From the NCBI GenBank assembly GCA_020072585.1, contig JAIQGL010000015.1, forward strand, positions 62,001 to 126,000: 64,000 nt of DNA, written 5' to 3'. A model generated the notes under the pieces. That model searched no databases. It was not told the DNA's origin and worked only from the letters and a program-made list of their open reading frames with translations. Positions 1 through 8,736 of the stretch are shown piece after piece; within the stretch, counting starts at the first letter, position 1, and each line of letters begins with the position of its first letter. This DNA comes from Terriglobia bacterium. GTDB taxonomy: Bacteria > Acidobacteriota > Terriglobia > Terriglobales > Acidobacteriaceae. The position numbers and the translations under genes were made by a program.

Positions 1-1
1 C

Positions 2-814
2 GACAAATTCGCTGCTCTTACACCGGACATTCCGCCCATCAAAGGAGATGGATTTTTCCGGCGGATGGCAGGATTTGGTCACCATGAGATCGTGATCGAA
101 CACCCCCACCACAACATAGATCTCACTGACATGCCAGTTGAACACGTGCTCAAAATATTGCAGGTCTACAGAACGCGTCAGCACGAGCTGCGGAAGGTCA
201 AAAATGTTCGATCTGTCAGTATTTTCAGGAATCATGGTTCTCTTGCCGGTGCGGCCTGCAATCATCCGCATGCGCAGATTATCGCCAGTGCAGTGATTCC
301 GGAACTCACGCATCGCAAGCAGGAAATCGCGAAATCTTATGCCAGCCATACGCAGAGAAACCTCTATTCCGAGATATGGGAGGCTGAGACCTCAAGCGAA
401 CGGCTGATTGAAACAGACGAAACGATGGCCGTATTTGTTCCCTTCGCCGCAGCTGTTCCTTACGAAATGTGGATCATGCCCCGTGCATCCCATCCTTCTT
501 TTTCCATGGCCAGCGACCGCGACCTGGAAGGTCTTGCGGGCATGCTCCATCGGTCCTTATTACGGCTACGAGGCTGCTGGGGGGATGTTGCCTACGGTTT
601 GGTCATTTACTCTTGTGCCGTTGGCGAAGAAGCTCCCTATTATCGATGGCATGTACAGATTACGCCCAGGGTGGCCCGTGCGGCCGGAGCTGAACTAGGT
701 CCTCACATCTGTATTAATCCAATGCTGCCGGAGGATTCTGCGCGTAATCTGCGGCAAGCTTCTCTCAATAGCCATGAAAGTCAACTTCTAGCTGCGACGT
801 ATCTGATCGAATAG
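2..814 (+). CDS. galT: Galactose-1-phosphate uridylyltransferase, 5' end outside the window
   Basis: The frame is open from base 2, so the gene begins upstream; about 270 residues are visible and an internal ATG at 65 is not the true start. GalT moves UMP between UDP-glucose and galactose-1-phosphate in the Leloir pathway, in the cytoplasm. The active-site motif His-Pro-His-Ala-Gln is encoded at about 263-277, where the second His is the uridylylated nucleophile of the family. The region before it (GDGFFRRMAGFGHHEIVIE) also fits the GalT core, and a WHVQI-like second histidine motif follows near the end. Upstream neighbours are not visible. The next recognisable gene starts 413 bases later and belongs to a different functional group, so galT is probably the end of its own operon. 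Confidence 0.9.
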   Translation, partial: DKFAALTPDIPPIKGDGFFRRMAGFGHHEIVIEHPHHNIDLTDMPVEHVLKILQVYRTRQHELRKVKNVRSVSIFRNHGSLAGAACNHPHAQIIASAVIPELTHRKQEIAKSYASHTQRNLYSEIWEAETSSERLIETDETMAVFVPFAAAVPYEMWIMPRASHPSFSMASDRDLEGLAGMLHRSLLRLRGCWGDVAYGLVIYSCAVGEEAPYYRWHVQITPRVARAAGAELGPHICINPMLPEDSARNLRQASLNSHESQLLAATYLIE

Positions 815-1227
815 TGCCGGCAGGTAATGCAACCCATAGCACCGTCTCAGAACGTCAAATGAAATTGTTTTCTGTGGAGAGTCAATGGCGTTTTCTGCCC
901 GTTAATCTTGAACAGAGCCAAAGCCCAGGTCCCTCTATAGGAGCTACTCCAAATGGGCTTCCAGCTTACTTCTCGCGGATCGCTCACCATGATCGCGAGT
1001 TTGGCGAAGCAAGTCGAGGAAGCGGTCAGGACTCTGTAAAGATCTCCTCGCTCAGTTCTTCTGCGTGGCCACAGTCGTGCTGTGACAATTTCTGCATTGA
1101 CGGTGAGAACGATCCCTTGTTGGCGAATTTCACTCTATGTGAGTGTCTCTCAAGTTCAGTGATCCCCATCACGGTCAAGCTGTACCGCTTCTTCTAGACT
1201 CAAGACAAATGCGTTTGGAGGTGAATT
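815..1227. other. Intergenic region with a CRP-like operator
   Basis: No convincing gene. A 127-codon frame opening with a GTG that overlaps the galT stop has unnatural composition and covers the operator at 1158-1173, so I do not accept it. The last 20 bases hold the ribosome binding site TTGGAGGTG for the gene at 1228. Confidence 0.6.
1158..1173 (+). promoter_or_regulatory. CRP-like operator upstream of the baeRF/BON operon
   Basis: AGTGA-TCCCCA-TCACG, matching GTGA-N6-TCAC, lies 54 bases before the ATG at 1228. It is one of a series of such sites in front of the stress genes in the first 15 kb. The inferred binder is a Crp/Fnr-family regulator. Confidence 0.55.
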
Positions 1228-2376
1228 ATGCCAGCAACCACCACTGGTCATCACAGAGACATTGTCACAGCAACTGACCTTACCGAGCTGGCCGGCTTTT
1301 GCGATGAGCAGGCCCATGCGGTTTCGTTCTATTTCAGTCTCGCTACCACACCCGATAACTCACATCGTGAGGAATTTATTGCCGTCAAGCGGCTCATTCA
1401 ACAGGCGCATGAGAGTATTGCACCATCAAATGTACCAACCTCTCTGGCCAAAGACCTGGAGCAGATACTTTCCACTGCTGATGAGATTTCTCTTGATCCC
1501 GCACGGCTGAAAGTAATCTTTGCATGTCGCGAAAGGCAAGCGTGGCAGGAATTTGAGATCCCAACACACCAGTCCATAAGCCTTTTGGATGTGGGAAGAC
1601 GTTTTCGGCTGAGGCCTCTAATGGCGGCATTGCAGGCCTGTGCTCCGTTTTGCGTGGTTATTCTGGAATCCGGAAAGGCGCGAGGATTTGTGATACGCGG
1701 TACCGATATCAAGGAAATAACAGGCCGGCTTTCTGTCGAGGATCTCAGTTTGCATGCGGAAGACTCCCGGGTGGGATGGTCGAGGCATGTTGAGACAAAT
1801 TTGGAAGAGCACGAGCAGGCATATTTCAAAAGACTGTCTCGCCAGGTGCATGAGTTTATGTCAGAACAACAGGCAGCGCACCTCGTCATTGGCTGCCGCG
1901 AAGATTTGTGGGGCGAAGTGGGGCCGCAGTTTGCCAATCTTCAGAATGAATTCATAGGACATTTCCACCTGACGAATTTTGAGGTGGGGCCGGCGGAAGT
2001 GCTGCCTATGGCGCGGCCTCTATTTGAAGAGGCGCGGCGCCAGCGCTGCGTGAATCTTTTGAACGAGATCAATGAAAGCCCATCTCACGCTGCCCTTGGG
2101 CTCGATGACGTGCTGCAGAGCCTCCGCGACGGGCGGGTGCAAAAACTCGTCTTGGGAGCGCTGCCCAACCAGACGATTTCTGAGTGCCAGGATTGCCGCC
2201 GCATGTGGAGCGAAGCCGGTCACAATTGCGTTTTCTGCGGCAGCGGCCGCGTTCGCTATATAGCTGCAGAAGAAGGTTTGATTCGACAAGCTCTTACGAC
2301 TGATTCGGAAATATTGTTGGTGGAAGAAGATGTGATTCCGGGCTTCGGCGGTGCAGCGGCTCTGTTGCGTTATTGA
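1228..2376 (+). CDS. baeRF-like protein (bacterial eRF1/archaeal release-factor homologue)
   Basis: A 382-residue cytoplasmic protein with ribosome binding site TTGGAGGTG. Its layout and the C-terminal GGAAALLRY ending fit the baeRF families, bacterial relatives of the archaeal/eukaryotic release factor eRF1 thought to act on stalled or hibernating ribosomes; their exact role is not settled. A zinc-ribbon-like pair is visible near the C-terminus: CxxC at residues 320-323 and CxxC at 334-337, with the second followed by Gly-Ser-Gly. It is the first gene after a CRP-like operator, and a BON-protein gene follows 58 bases downstream on the same strand, so the pair may be co-transcribed. Its place among Hsp20, USP and CBS genes suggests a role in translation control under stress, which is inference. 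Confidence 0.7.
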   Translation: MPATTTGHHRDIVTATDLTELAGFCDEQAHAVSFYFSLATTPDNSHREEFIAVKRLIQQAHESIAPSNVPTSLAKDLEQILSTADEISLDPARLKVIFACRERQAWQEFEIPTHQSISLLDVGRRFRLRPLMAALQACAPFCVVILESGKARGFVIRGTDIKEITGRLSVEDLSLHAEDSRVGWSRHVETNLEEHEQAYFKRLSRQVHEFMSEQQAAHLVIGCREDLWGEVGPQFANLQNEFIGHFHLTNFEVGPAEVLPMARPLFEEARRQRCVNLLNEINESPSHAALGLDDVLQSLRDGRVQKLVLGALPNQTISECQDCRRMWSEAGHNCVFCGSGRVRYIAAEEGLIRQALTTDSEILLVEEDVIPGFGGAAALLRY

Positions 2377-2434
2377 TCGGAAGAGCGCCTATTTGCGTCG
2401 AACCGTCTTGCCTGTCAGCGCAAGGTGGATTTTC

Positions 2435-3088
2435 ATGAAAACCAATTCTGAACTTCAACGCGATGTCTTGGAGGAACTGAGATACGAGCCCAGTGTCGAT
2501 CCGGCACAGATCGGCGTTACCGCAAGAGATGGAATTGTAACGCTCTCGGGCACCGTAAAGACCCATCCTGAAAAATGGTCTGCCATAAGGGCAGCGCAAC
2601 GAGTCTTGGGGGTCAAGGCCGTGGCGGATGAAATTCAGGTGGAGTTACCATTCGTTTTCCGGCGCACAGACGAAGAAATTGCCCAGGCCGTGCTGGACGC
2701 CCTTCGATGGGACGTGATCGTTCCTGACGAACGCATTCAGGTCAAGGTCAGCGATGGCTGGGTAACGCTCAAAGGAACAGTGGATTACAAATATGAACAC
2801 GCTGCGGCCGAGGCGGCGGTGCACAATCTGACTGGCGTTAAAGGCATCCTAAATCGCATCACAATCAAACCTCTGGCGACACCCTTTGAAGTAAAAGCCC
2901 AGATCCAGAAGGCCTTCCGGCGCACGGCTGAACTGAATGCACGACAAATTAATGTTGACGTCCAGGGAAATAGGGTGAGCCTGCGCGGTACCGTGCACAG
3001 TTGGGCTGAGCGAGATCAGGCGGAGCGAGCCGCATGGTCAGCTCCAGGTGTTTCGCAGGTGGAAGACAATTTAACTGTGGCCGTTTGA
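2435..3088 (+). CDS. Triple BON-domain protein 1
   Basis: A 217-residue protein with three consecutive BON domains, at roughly residues 5-73, 77-145 and 150-217. Each has the V(T/S)LxGTV core with conserved glycines, as in OsmY. The start at 2435 is chosen over the longer frame because AAGGTGG sits just upstream and because the paralogues at 3236 and 5632 start at the equivalent methionine (MKxNxxLQ). There is no signal peptide, so unlike OsmY it should be cytoplasmic. BON domains bind phospholipid or membrane surfaces in characterised cases; the specific role here is unknown. It sits in a run of four BON-containing genes within 6 kb, between the baeRF gene and its closest paralogue. Confidence 0.85.
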   Translation: MKTNSELQRDVLEELRYEPSVDPAQIGVTARDGIVTLSGTVKTHPEKWSAIRAAQRVLGVKAVADEIQVELPFVFRRTDEEIAQAVLDALRWDVIVPDERIQVKVSDGWVTLKGTVDYKYEHAAAEAAVHNLTGVKGILNRITIKPLATPFEVKAQIQKAFRRTAELNARQINVDVQGNRVSLRGTVHSWAERDQAERAAWSAPGVSQVEDNLTVAV

Positions 3089-3235
3089 AGTCGAGCTGTC
3101 GTGGGCACCAAATGGCCGGCAGCGAGCGGCAAGCGAAGCCAGCGCTCATGGGTGAAAGACGAAGGAAGACGGCCATCGCAAGAGGGAACGCAGACGGACA
3201 TTCGCTGGCGCATGGCGAGAAAGGAGAGCCACATC

Positions 3236-3934
3236 ATGAAGAGTAATGTGGAACTGCAACGTGACATTATGGCCGAACTTGCGTATGAGCCGGCGGTAGA
3301 CCCTGCGCAAATTGGTGTCATTGCAAAAGACGGCATGGCGACACTGACAGGTACAGTAAGGAGCCATGCAGAAAGGTTGGCTGCCGCAGAGGCGGCTGAG
3401 CGCGTGCAGGGCGTGCTGGCGGTGATTGATGAAATGCATGTAGAAATACCTTGCATACAACATCGGACCGATGAAGAACTCGCGCGAAGCATCTTAAACA
3501 CACTGAAGTGGGATAGTCGTGTACCGGACGACAAAATAAAGTGCAAGGTCAGCCATGGACGGGTCACATTGGAAGGAACCGTTGATTACAAGCACGAGCA
3601 GAGAGCGGCGGAAGATGCCATTCGCAATCTGATTGGGGTAAGACGCATTGAGAATCTGATCGAGGTCAAACCTCGGGCGATTGCATTTGATATCAGGAAC
3701 CGGATTGAGTCTGCGCTTCGACGATCTGCACAGATAAATGAGCAGGGAATTACTGTCGAAGTCAAAGGGAGCACAGTGATTTTGCGGGGCACCGTACACT
3801 CTCGCGCTGAGCGCAATGAGGCAGAGCGAGTTGCATGGCTCGGATCCGGGATCTCCGAAGTGGAAGATCATTTGACGATTGCAGCTCAGTCATCGACCGT
3901 CTCCTCTGCATTCCAGACTGATGACGCCACATAG
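3236..3934 (+). CDS. Triple BON-domain protein 2
   Basis: A 232-residue paralogue of the products at 2435 and 5632. It has the same start motif, three BON domains in the same order, and the same RTDEE(I/L)A linker between domains 1 and 2 and R(R)SAQIN-type linker before domain 3. A 12-14 residue tail rich in Ser and Thr extends the C-terminus. Ribosome binding site AAGGAGA is 8 bases before the ATG at 3236; an in-frame start at 3101 would add unrelated sequence and is rejected. No signal peptide. The 147-base gap after BON protein 1 shows no terminator, so one transcript is likely. Function beyond probable membrane or surface association cannot be told from sequence. Confidence 0.82.
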   Translation: MKSNVELQRDIMAELAYEPAVDPAQIGVIAKDGMATLTGTVRSHAERLAAAEAAERVQGVLAVIDEMHVEIPCIQHRTDEELARSILNTLKWDSRVPDDKIKCKVSHGRVTLEGTVDYKHEQRAAEDAIRNLIGVRRIENLIEVKPRAIAFDIRNRIESALRRSAQINEQGITVEVKGSTVILRGTVHSRAERNEAERVAWLGSGISEVEDHLTIAAQSSTVSSAFQTDDAT

Positions 3935-3941
3935 AAAAAAT

Positions 3942-4352
3942 ATGTTCCAAATGAAAAGTTGGTTGCAGCAGATACCGTCTACGTACCGGCTGCGAAGTAA
4001 TTTAGAAGAAAAATATTGGCTGGCAAGCGATCTGGCAGGAAAGCGAGGGCCTGGCAAAATGGATGCAATACGAAAAACTGATCTGAATACAGCGACCGCG
4101 AAACATCTCACAGAATTACCTGGCATTCCCATCAATATCGCACGGAGGATTGTCGCCTACCGCAAGAGGCATGGCGGCGTGATTCACACCTGGGAAGAAT
4201 TGCTGAACGTGAATGGATTTCCAGAACAAAGGTTAGACGAGATCAAGGCCCGCGCGGTGTTAGGACTTCCTTCACGCCAAAAGGAGGCAGTCCGGGGTCC
4301 GCTTCTTCATTACTTGCCGGGACAAGGCAAAGGACGAAAGCCGGCGAAGTGA
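3942..4352 (+). CDS. Helix-hairpin-helix (ComEA-like) DNA-binding protein
   Basis: A small basic protein whose C-terminal two thirds is a duplicated helix-hairpin-helix: DLNTATAKHLTELPGI with IARRIVAYR, then the second hairpin WEELLNVNGF. This is the ComEA-type non-specific DNA-binding fold. No signal peptide or membrane anchor is visible, so it differs from true ComEA and is probably cytoplasmic. The start is uncertain: ATG codons at 3942, 3951 and 4059 are possible, the last giving just the HhH core (97 residues) behind a weak GCGAGG. Only 7 bases separate the 3942 start from the preceding BON gene. It may help in DNA binding or repair together with PolX further on, but that is speculation. 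Confidence 0.68.
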   Translation: MFQMKSWLQQIPSTYRLRSNLEEKYWLASDLAGKRGPGKMDAIRKTDLNTATAKHLTELPGIPINIARRIVAYRKRHGGVIHTWEELLNVNGFPEQRLDEIKARAVLGLPSRQKEAVRGPLLHYLPGQGKGRKPAK

Positions 4353-4548
4353 CATTTGGCCAAGGAGGTCCATATGCTTCTGGCGAGGACGCTCTATTAG
4401 CAATGACATAGCAGATGTTGTGACAGAGTGATCACCATCATGCATGCGATTACGACAATCGAACCGGCCGGCTGAGTGCGGCCGTGGAGTCGGTAGCTAA
4501 AAAAATCGGGCAACCCCAGTCAGGAAATGAGTGATTGATCATCTGCTG

Positions 4549-4564
4549 TGTGACCATTGTCACA
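4549..4564 (+). promoter_or_regulatory. CRP-like operator, perfect consensus
   Basis: TGTGA-CCATTG-TCACA, a full match to the TGTGA-N6-TCACA consensus, lies 59 bases before the ATG at 4624. A looser GTGA-N8-TCAC element stands at 4420-4435. Confidence 0.7.
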
Positions 4565-4623
4565 GCTTAATTCGCAGCAATGAATAAGAGTTTATTTAAG
4601 GGGGTGCCCATTGAGGGCTAAAC

Positions 4624-5052
4624 ATGACGATCTCCCCCATTCCCGTGGCGGAAGCTTCCGATGTACATCTGAAGTTGACCCATGCCCATTATGATGCAGC
4701 GGCGCTCGCTCGATTGCTGCACAAGTTTCTTGTAGCAGTCTCTCGGCCTGATCTCCCAGAGACTCGGCAGAGCGCGATACGGCTCGGCGTCGCCCTTGCC
4801 GGAGTTGCAAGAGCGGAGCGGGCGTGCGGATCTGGTTCAGTACAGGAACGCACCTTTCAACAGTACGAGCAAATGCTTCAACAACATTGGCAGGCGTATC
4901 TTACATTTGAACAGTTGTCGACCGATTTAGAAGATACTCTTACATCGCACTGTAGCGATGACGCCTTACTCGCCGCTGAAATCGGCCATCATCTCGATTC
5001 GGCGGAAGCAGCCCACCAAGCGAGTCTCTGTGGGCCACAATCAGACACCTGA
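4624..5052 (+). CDS. Hypothetical alpha-helical protein, 142 aa
   Basis: I do not recognise a family. The 142-residue product is acidic to neutral, has no signal peptide or membrane segment, and appears almost entirely helical, with leucine/alanine-rich stretches between residues 25-70 and 80-130. Supporting it as a gene: a perfect CRP-like operator 59 bases upstream, an AAGGGGGTG-type ribosome binding site around 4599, codon use like its neighbours, and a same-strand CBS-domain gene 68 bases downstream. It is probably a cytoplasmic member of the same stress regulon, perhaps with the CBS and BON genes that follow. No function is assigned. Confidence 0.6.
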   Translation: MTISPIPVAEASDVHLKLTHAHYDAAALARLLHKFLVAVSRPDLPETRQSAIRLGVALAGVARAERACGSGSVQERTFQQYEQMLQQHWQAYLTFEQLSTDLEDTLTSHCSDDALLAAEIGHHLDSAEAAHQASLCGPQSDT

Positions 5053-5120
5053 TCACCAATCAAAACCCTGTTACAACAAGGAGCGCTTGTAGAACGAATA
5101 AAGAATAACTGAGGTGTTAT

Positions 5121-5576
5121 ATGAAAATCGAAAGCATAATGACGAAGCAGCCAATCTGCTGCAGCCCATCGGACACATTGCAGCACGTGGCACAAATGAT
5201 GCGGGAACAGGACGTAGGCGCCCTACCGGTAGTCTCTGATCTTGTGTCAAAACAATTGGTCGGAATCATCACGGATCGCGATTTGTGTGTTTCCGCTATG
5301 GCGGAGGGCAAAGATCCCCATATCACGCCAATCGCCGCCTACTTCACCAAAGACGTAATAACGTCCTTTCCTGCGGACACGCTGGAATCCTGTGAGCAAA
5401 AGATGAAGCAGCACAGGGTCCGGCGGATTCCGGTAGTCGACAAGCAGAACTCCTGCGTGGGTATTGTCGTCCAGGCTGATATCGCGCGCGTGGACAAGCC
5501 GGAAAGCTTCCAGGCGCTGATTCATGAAATTTCCCGGCCCAATATTCGACGCCCGGCTCCGATCGCTGCGGCATGA
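5121..5576 (+). CDS. CBS-domain pair protein
   Basis: A 151-residue protein made of two CBS motifs (about residues 5-60 and 75-130) forming one Bateman module. Signatures visible are IMTKQPICCSPSDTL at the start, DVGALPVV, GIITDRDL, then RIPVVD and GIVVQADIA. CBS pairs bind adenine nucleotides and act as energy sensors. Stand-alone proteins of this length include mycobacterial Hrp1, a member of the DosR dormancy regulon. An AGGTG ribosome binding site precedes the ATG. The third triple-BON gene begins 56 bases after the stop, so the two are probably co-expressed. No catalytic domain is attached, so it may act through a protein partner. Confidence 0.88.
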   Translation: MKIESIMTKQPICCSPSDTLQHVAQMMREQDVGALPVVSDLVSKQLVGIITDRDLCVSAMAEGKDPHITPIAAYFTKDVITSFPADTLESCEQKMKQHRVRRIPVVDKQNSCVGIVVQADIARVDKPESFQALIHEISRPNIRRPAPIAAA

Positions 5577-5631
5577 TGGCTTTAGTTTGCCACTTCGGCG
5601 CGTTTGCAGAAGTCCAGAGAAGGAGCATGGC

Positions 5632-6285
5632 ATGAAAACCAACACGCAGCTTCAATCCGATGTTCTAGATGAACTGGCGTACGAACCCAGTGTGGATGCT
5701 GCCGGGATCGGCGTTACAGTAAAGGACGGCATCGTAACTCTCAGTGGTGACGTGAAAAGCTATGCAGAAAAGTGGTCTGCAACCCGCGCGACTGAACGGG
5801 TCAACGGCGTCAGGGCGGTGGTTGACGAATTGCAGGTAAGACTGCCCGACATTCATCTCCGCACGGATGAAGACATTGCTCGAACTGTATTGAATGCCCT
5901 GAAATGGGATGTCACTGTTCCCGATGATCGTATCAAAGTGAAAGTTGAACACGGATACATCACCTTGGAAGGGACCGTTGACTACAAATATCAGGAAACT
6001 TCCACAATGAATGCAGTTCGCAACTTGGCTGGCGTGAAGGGGATTACCAGTCTTATCACTGTGAAGCCGCAGGCAACGTCTTCAGAAGTGAAAAGGAAGA
6101 TCGAGGGCGCTTTTCGCCGGACTGCCGAATTAGATGCACAACGGATCAAGGTCGACGTTCACGATAACAAGGTCACTCTGCACGGCGTCGTTCATTCCTG
6201 GGCTGAGCGAGACGAAGCGGAAAGGGCGGCATGGTCTGCCCCCGGCATTGCGTTCGTTGAAGACAAACTGATCGTCGCAGCCTGA
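5632..6285 (+). CDS. Triple BON-domain protein 3
   Basis: A 217-residue product, the same length as BON protein 1 and close to it throughout: MKTNxxLQ(R/S)DVL(E/D)EL start, RTDE(D/E)IA linker, FRRTAELxAxxI before the third domain, and the [18 protein letters not shown] stretch near the end. Three BON domains occupy about residues 5-73, 77-145 and 150-217. The start at 5632 follows AAGGAG; longer in-frame starts at 5524 overlap the CBS gene and are rejected. No signal peptide. The near identity to protein 1 across the linkers points to recent duplication, now separated by the HhH, hypothetical and CBS genes. Confidence 0.85.
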   Translation: MKTNTQLQSDVLDELAYEPSVDAAGIGVTVKDGIVTLSGDVKSYAEKWSATRATERVNGVRAVVDELQVRLPDIHLRTDEDIARTVLNALKWDVTVPDDRIKVKVEHGYITLEGTVDYKYQETSTMNAVRNLAGVKGITSLITVKPQATSSEVKRKIEGAFRRTAELDAQRIKVDVHDNKVTLHGVVHSWAERDEAERAAWSAPGIAFVEDKLIVAA

Positions 6286-6342
6286 GTCTAACCGCAAACA
6301 GAAAAGAGCCGGCGTCAGCGCCGCTACATCCTTTCCAACGCG

Positions 6343-6438
6343 TCAGAGCGATTCTGAAGGTTGTTATGGCCGCTCTGAGAAGCCACTCACAGCTATCGCT
6401 ACTGTTTTTGGTCGGCGAAGAATGCTCCACAGTGGAGC
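6343..6438. other. Two inverted repeats upstream of hsp20
   Basis: TCAGAGCG at 6343-6350 pairs with CGCTCTGA at 6371-6378 across a 20-base loop, and GCTCCAC-A-GTGGAGC forms a compact palindrome at 6424-6438. Neither is followed by a T-run and neither is a CIRCE element. They may be mRNA structures or operators for the heat-shock gene at 6547. Confidence 0.35.
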
Positions 6439-6546
6439 GCATGAACTGCAAGGTCCAACCCAGGGAACAAATTCATACGGACCGAGCACCTGAATACAAG
6501 CCGTTAGATCGGAAACCAAGAAAAGAATCAGACTTTGGAGGATCCT

Positions 6547-7050
6547 ATGAAAGCACAAACCGCACTTAGTCCCATTTCCTTTAAACCATTGTCGACGACC
6601 GCATTCTGGACCGATGTTGAGAAACTCATCAGCCAGGTTCGTCAACGCGCATTTCAACTCTTTGAAGGGCGTGGCCGGGCCGACGGGCACGACCTGGATG
6701 ACTGGTTCAAGGCCGAAAGCGAGTTATTGAAGTCTGTCCCTCTTGAGGTCACAGAGAAAGACAACATTGTGCACATCCGCGCCGATGTTCCCGGATTCAA
6801 AGAGAACGAGCTTGACGTCACTTTTGACGGCGGTGTCCTCACCATCAAAGGCGAACACAGTGAGGAGACAGAAAAGAAAGATGAAAAGACCTATCACAGT
6901 GAAAGGCGCGCCCAGCAGATTTTCCGCCGGATGACCTTACCCGTGAACGTGATAGCTGACAAAATGACAGCTACGTTAAAGGATGGCGTACTGGAACTTT
7001 CTGCGCCGAAAGCGGAGGTGGCCAAGAAAGTTGAAATCAAGGCAGCTTGA
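6547..7050 (+). CDS. Small heat-shock protein Hsp20 (alpha-crystallin)
   Basis: A 167-residue ATP-independent holdase chaperone. The alpha-crystallin domain spans about residues 57-155: PLEVTEKDNIVHIRADVPG opens it, GGVLTIKGEH forms the central strands, and ATLKDGVLELSAPK carries the conserved GVL motif near the end. A short VEIKA tail stands in for the IxI anchor that docks into neighbouring subunits during oligomer assembly. The start at 6547 is fixed by TTGGAGGATC eight bases upstream; the ATG at 6535 lies inside that ribosome binding site. The gene is alone on its transcript, preceded by two inverted repeats and convergent with the BON-SRPBCC gene. Hsp20 with USP and CBS proteins is a common dormancy or hypoxia combination. 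Confidence 0.93.
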   Translation: MKAQTALSPISFKPLSTTAFWTDVEKLISQVRQRAFQLFEGRGRADGHDLDDWFKAESELLKSVPLEVTEKDNIVHIRADVPGFKENELDVTFDGGVLTIKGEHSEETEKKDEKTYHSERRAQQIFRRMTLPVNVIADKMTATLKDGVLELSAPKAEVAKKVEIKAA

Positions 7051-7183
7051 TAGATCAAAGTCGCAAGTTGCTCGCTCGGCAGAAGTCTGAGTAGTGTGTT
7101 GCAGGTCAACTGTGGCTACTCAGGCCTCCTGTCGAGATAGAGCTTGCACCGGACGCAGCAACCCGGCAGACAGGGCTCAGGCT

Positions 7184-8356
7184 TCATAACCCAGAAGCGT
7201 TCTGCAATTCGTTCTTCGTTACCTGGTGACCGTGCACCTTGGTTGTGCCCCTTTCAAATAGGGCCTTGAGCCGGATGAAATCCTGGTCCAGCACGTTCTT
7301 TGGATCAAGTCCGAACAGGGTTGCAAAAGCATGCCCTAGTAGACCAGCCGGTGGCCGATAACTCATTTGTATCTGCACCCGCGTGCCGCCATCCTTCGCA
7401 GCTTCAAACCGAATAATGCCATGATTCTCGATGGCCGATCCGGGAAGGCTTCGCCATTCAATGAGTTTTTCCGGGACCCTGCGGACGATCGATCCGGTCC
7501 ATTTCAGAGCTGTTCCGGCGAGCCCGGAAAGGCGCCATTGATAAGCCTCGTCTTCCAGGCGGCAGACTTCCTGGATATGGGGGAATACCTTGGGATAGTT
7601 CTCCGGATTGTTCCAGAACTCAAAAAGCTCCGCAGGCGTGGCCGCGATATGGATGGTTTTTTGGACATGAATTCCTGTTGATGGGTCGACCCCGACAGCG
7701 GCAGCCCAAGGGACATTTAATATGGAGCGTGCCAGCAGTAGACTGCCGGCAATGCCGGCCGCATTGGTGATCGATTTCCAGCGGCTAATTCCATAAGTGG
7801 CAAGTCCAAGTCCGGCAAATGCCGCGATTGCCCTGGTTGTCGGCGACCATCGTTGCTGCAAGAGTTCAGGTACGTGCTTGCGCCGGGCCCCTCCCTGGAG
7901 CCCTGGAATGTGTTCAGGTCCGGTTGAGGTATTCAAATAGCTGGTGAAATCTTTTACGCCTTCGATTGACGCGACCGCTCTCTCAACATCTTCTGCTTCC
8001 TCGGTCAAGACCCAGCCAGTCAAGAATACCGATCCATCCTTAGCGCTTACCTCAATGGCACTGGGATGTGATACCACGCGTCCCAGTGCAGTGTGCACCC
8101 TCTGCTCAAGAACATAATCCGATGTAGGGACATGCTGGAAGAGACGTTGCGCTTCGGCAAGCACCCCTTCTGTCCGGTTCTCAACATCACGGCTTAAGCG
8201 CCCCGCGAATTTCTCAAGCTCGTGTTTGGAATGGGTCAACGTATCGCCCAGTTCCGCCCTTCGTCTTTTTCCGCGCTGCGGGTCAAGGAAATACATGGTC
8301 AAGAGTCCGGCACCGTATGCGCCTGCCAAGATAGTGGTGATGTCACGATTCCGCAT
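7184..8356 (-). CDS. Membrane-anchored BON-SRPBCC fusion protein
   Basis: A 390-residue protein with four parts. An N-terminal hydrophobic stretch ends in FLDPQRGKRRR, as in YtxH-like stress proteins. A BON domain lies at about residues 80-150. A second hydrophobic segment (about 175-220) follows. The C-terminal SRPBCC/polyketide-cyclase domain (about 235-370) starts at VQKTIHIAATPAELFEFW. SRPBCC domains bind hydrophobic ligands; similar YtxH/BON/cyclase mixtures occur in acidobacteria and proteobacteria without a known substrate. The start at 8356 is chosen because GGAGGT lies 6 bases upstream; the ATG at 8368 overlaps that site. A CRP-like operator is 88 bases upstream. It is convergent with hsp20. 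Confidence 0.78.
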   Translation of the reverse strand: MRNRDITTILAGAYGAGLLTMYFLDPQRGKRRRAELGDTLTHSKHELEKFAGRLSRDVENRTEGVLAEAQRLFQHVPTSDYVLEQRVHTALGRVVSHPSAIEVSAKDGSVFLTGWVLTEEAEDVERAVASIEGVKDFTSYLNTSTGPEHIPGLQGGARRKHVPELLQQRWSPTTRAIAAFAGLGLATYGISRWKSITNAAGIAGSLLLARSILNVPWAAAVGVDPSTGIHVQKTIHIAATPAELFEFWNNPENYPKVFPHIQEVCRLEDEAYQWRLSGLAGTALKWTGSIVRRVPEKLIEWRSLPGSAIENHGIIRFEAAKDGGTRVQIQMSYRPPAGLLGHAFATLFGLDPKNVLDQDFIRLKALFERGTTKVHGHQVTKNELQNASGL

Positions 8357-8444
8357 AAATACCTCCAAATGGGAGCCGATCCCAAGATGTAATTTGGGCA
8401 GATCAGAGCAGTTAACCTACACGCGCTGGGATGGCATCGGCGAA

Positions 8445-8460
8445 CGTGAGTGAGGTCACT
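8445..8460 (-). promoter_or_regulatory. CRP-like operator upstream of the BON-SRPBCC gene
   Basis: CGTGA-GTGAGG-TCACT fits GTGA-N6-TCAC and lies 88 bases before the minus-strand start at 8356, in the short gap after the lysine-rich gene. Confidence 0.5.
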
Positions 8461-8478
8461 GCGGATCAGTTTGCATGA

Positions 8479-8736
8479 CTATGTTCCGAACTCCTGGTCC
8501 TGATCGTCCACCAGTACAGTGGGGTTCTCGTATATCTCGGTTTCGATCACTTCATAGATGGCGACTGATGCTTCCGGAGCATTGGAGGGTTCTTTCGGGC
8601 CACTCCTTACCCGCTTTTTCGCTTGGGTACTGATTGCTCTCTTCGAAGCTTTCTGCATTGCTTTGCTTGCTGCTTTCTTAGGATTGCGTTTTGTGCTCCT
8701 CGCCTTGGTCGCAAGTTTCCTTTTTCTTGTCATCAT
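8479..8736 (-). CDS. Lysine/alanine-rich histone H1-like small protein
   Basis: An 85-residue product with a very basic N-terminal half (TRKRKLATKARSTKRNPKK, then AAS/KAMQKASKR repeats) and an acidic C-terminal tail ending DDQDQEFGT. The basic half resembles histone H1/AlgP-like nucleoid proteins, which bind DNA non-specifically; the acidic tail could be autoinhibitory. The ribosome binding site GAGGTG precedes a double ATG. It lies between the micro-membrane ORF at 8941 and the BON-SRPBCC gene on the same strand. Low sequence complexity makes family assignment weak, but the operon position, ribosome binding site and uninterrupted frame support a real gene. A chromatin-compacting role in dormancy is inferred. 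Confidence 0.6.
   Translation of the reverse strand: MMTRKRKLATKARSTKRNPKKAASKAMQKASKRAISTQAKKRVRSGPKEPSNAPEASVAIYEVIETEIYENPTVLVDDQDQEFGT

Noticed and set aside
814-1197. A 127-codon frame overlapping the galT stop
   Set aside because: GTG start inside the stop codon, no ribosome binding site, unnatural composition, and it covers a CRP-like operator.
1398-1937. A long antisense frame inside the baeRF gene
   Set aside because: It is Arg/Ser/Cys-rich and mirrors the codon pattern of the sense gene.
4420-4435. GTGA-N8-TCAC near the operator at 4549
   Set aside because: The half-site spacing is two bases too long for a CRP-type site.
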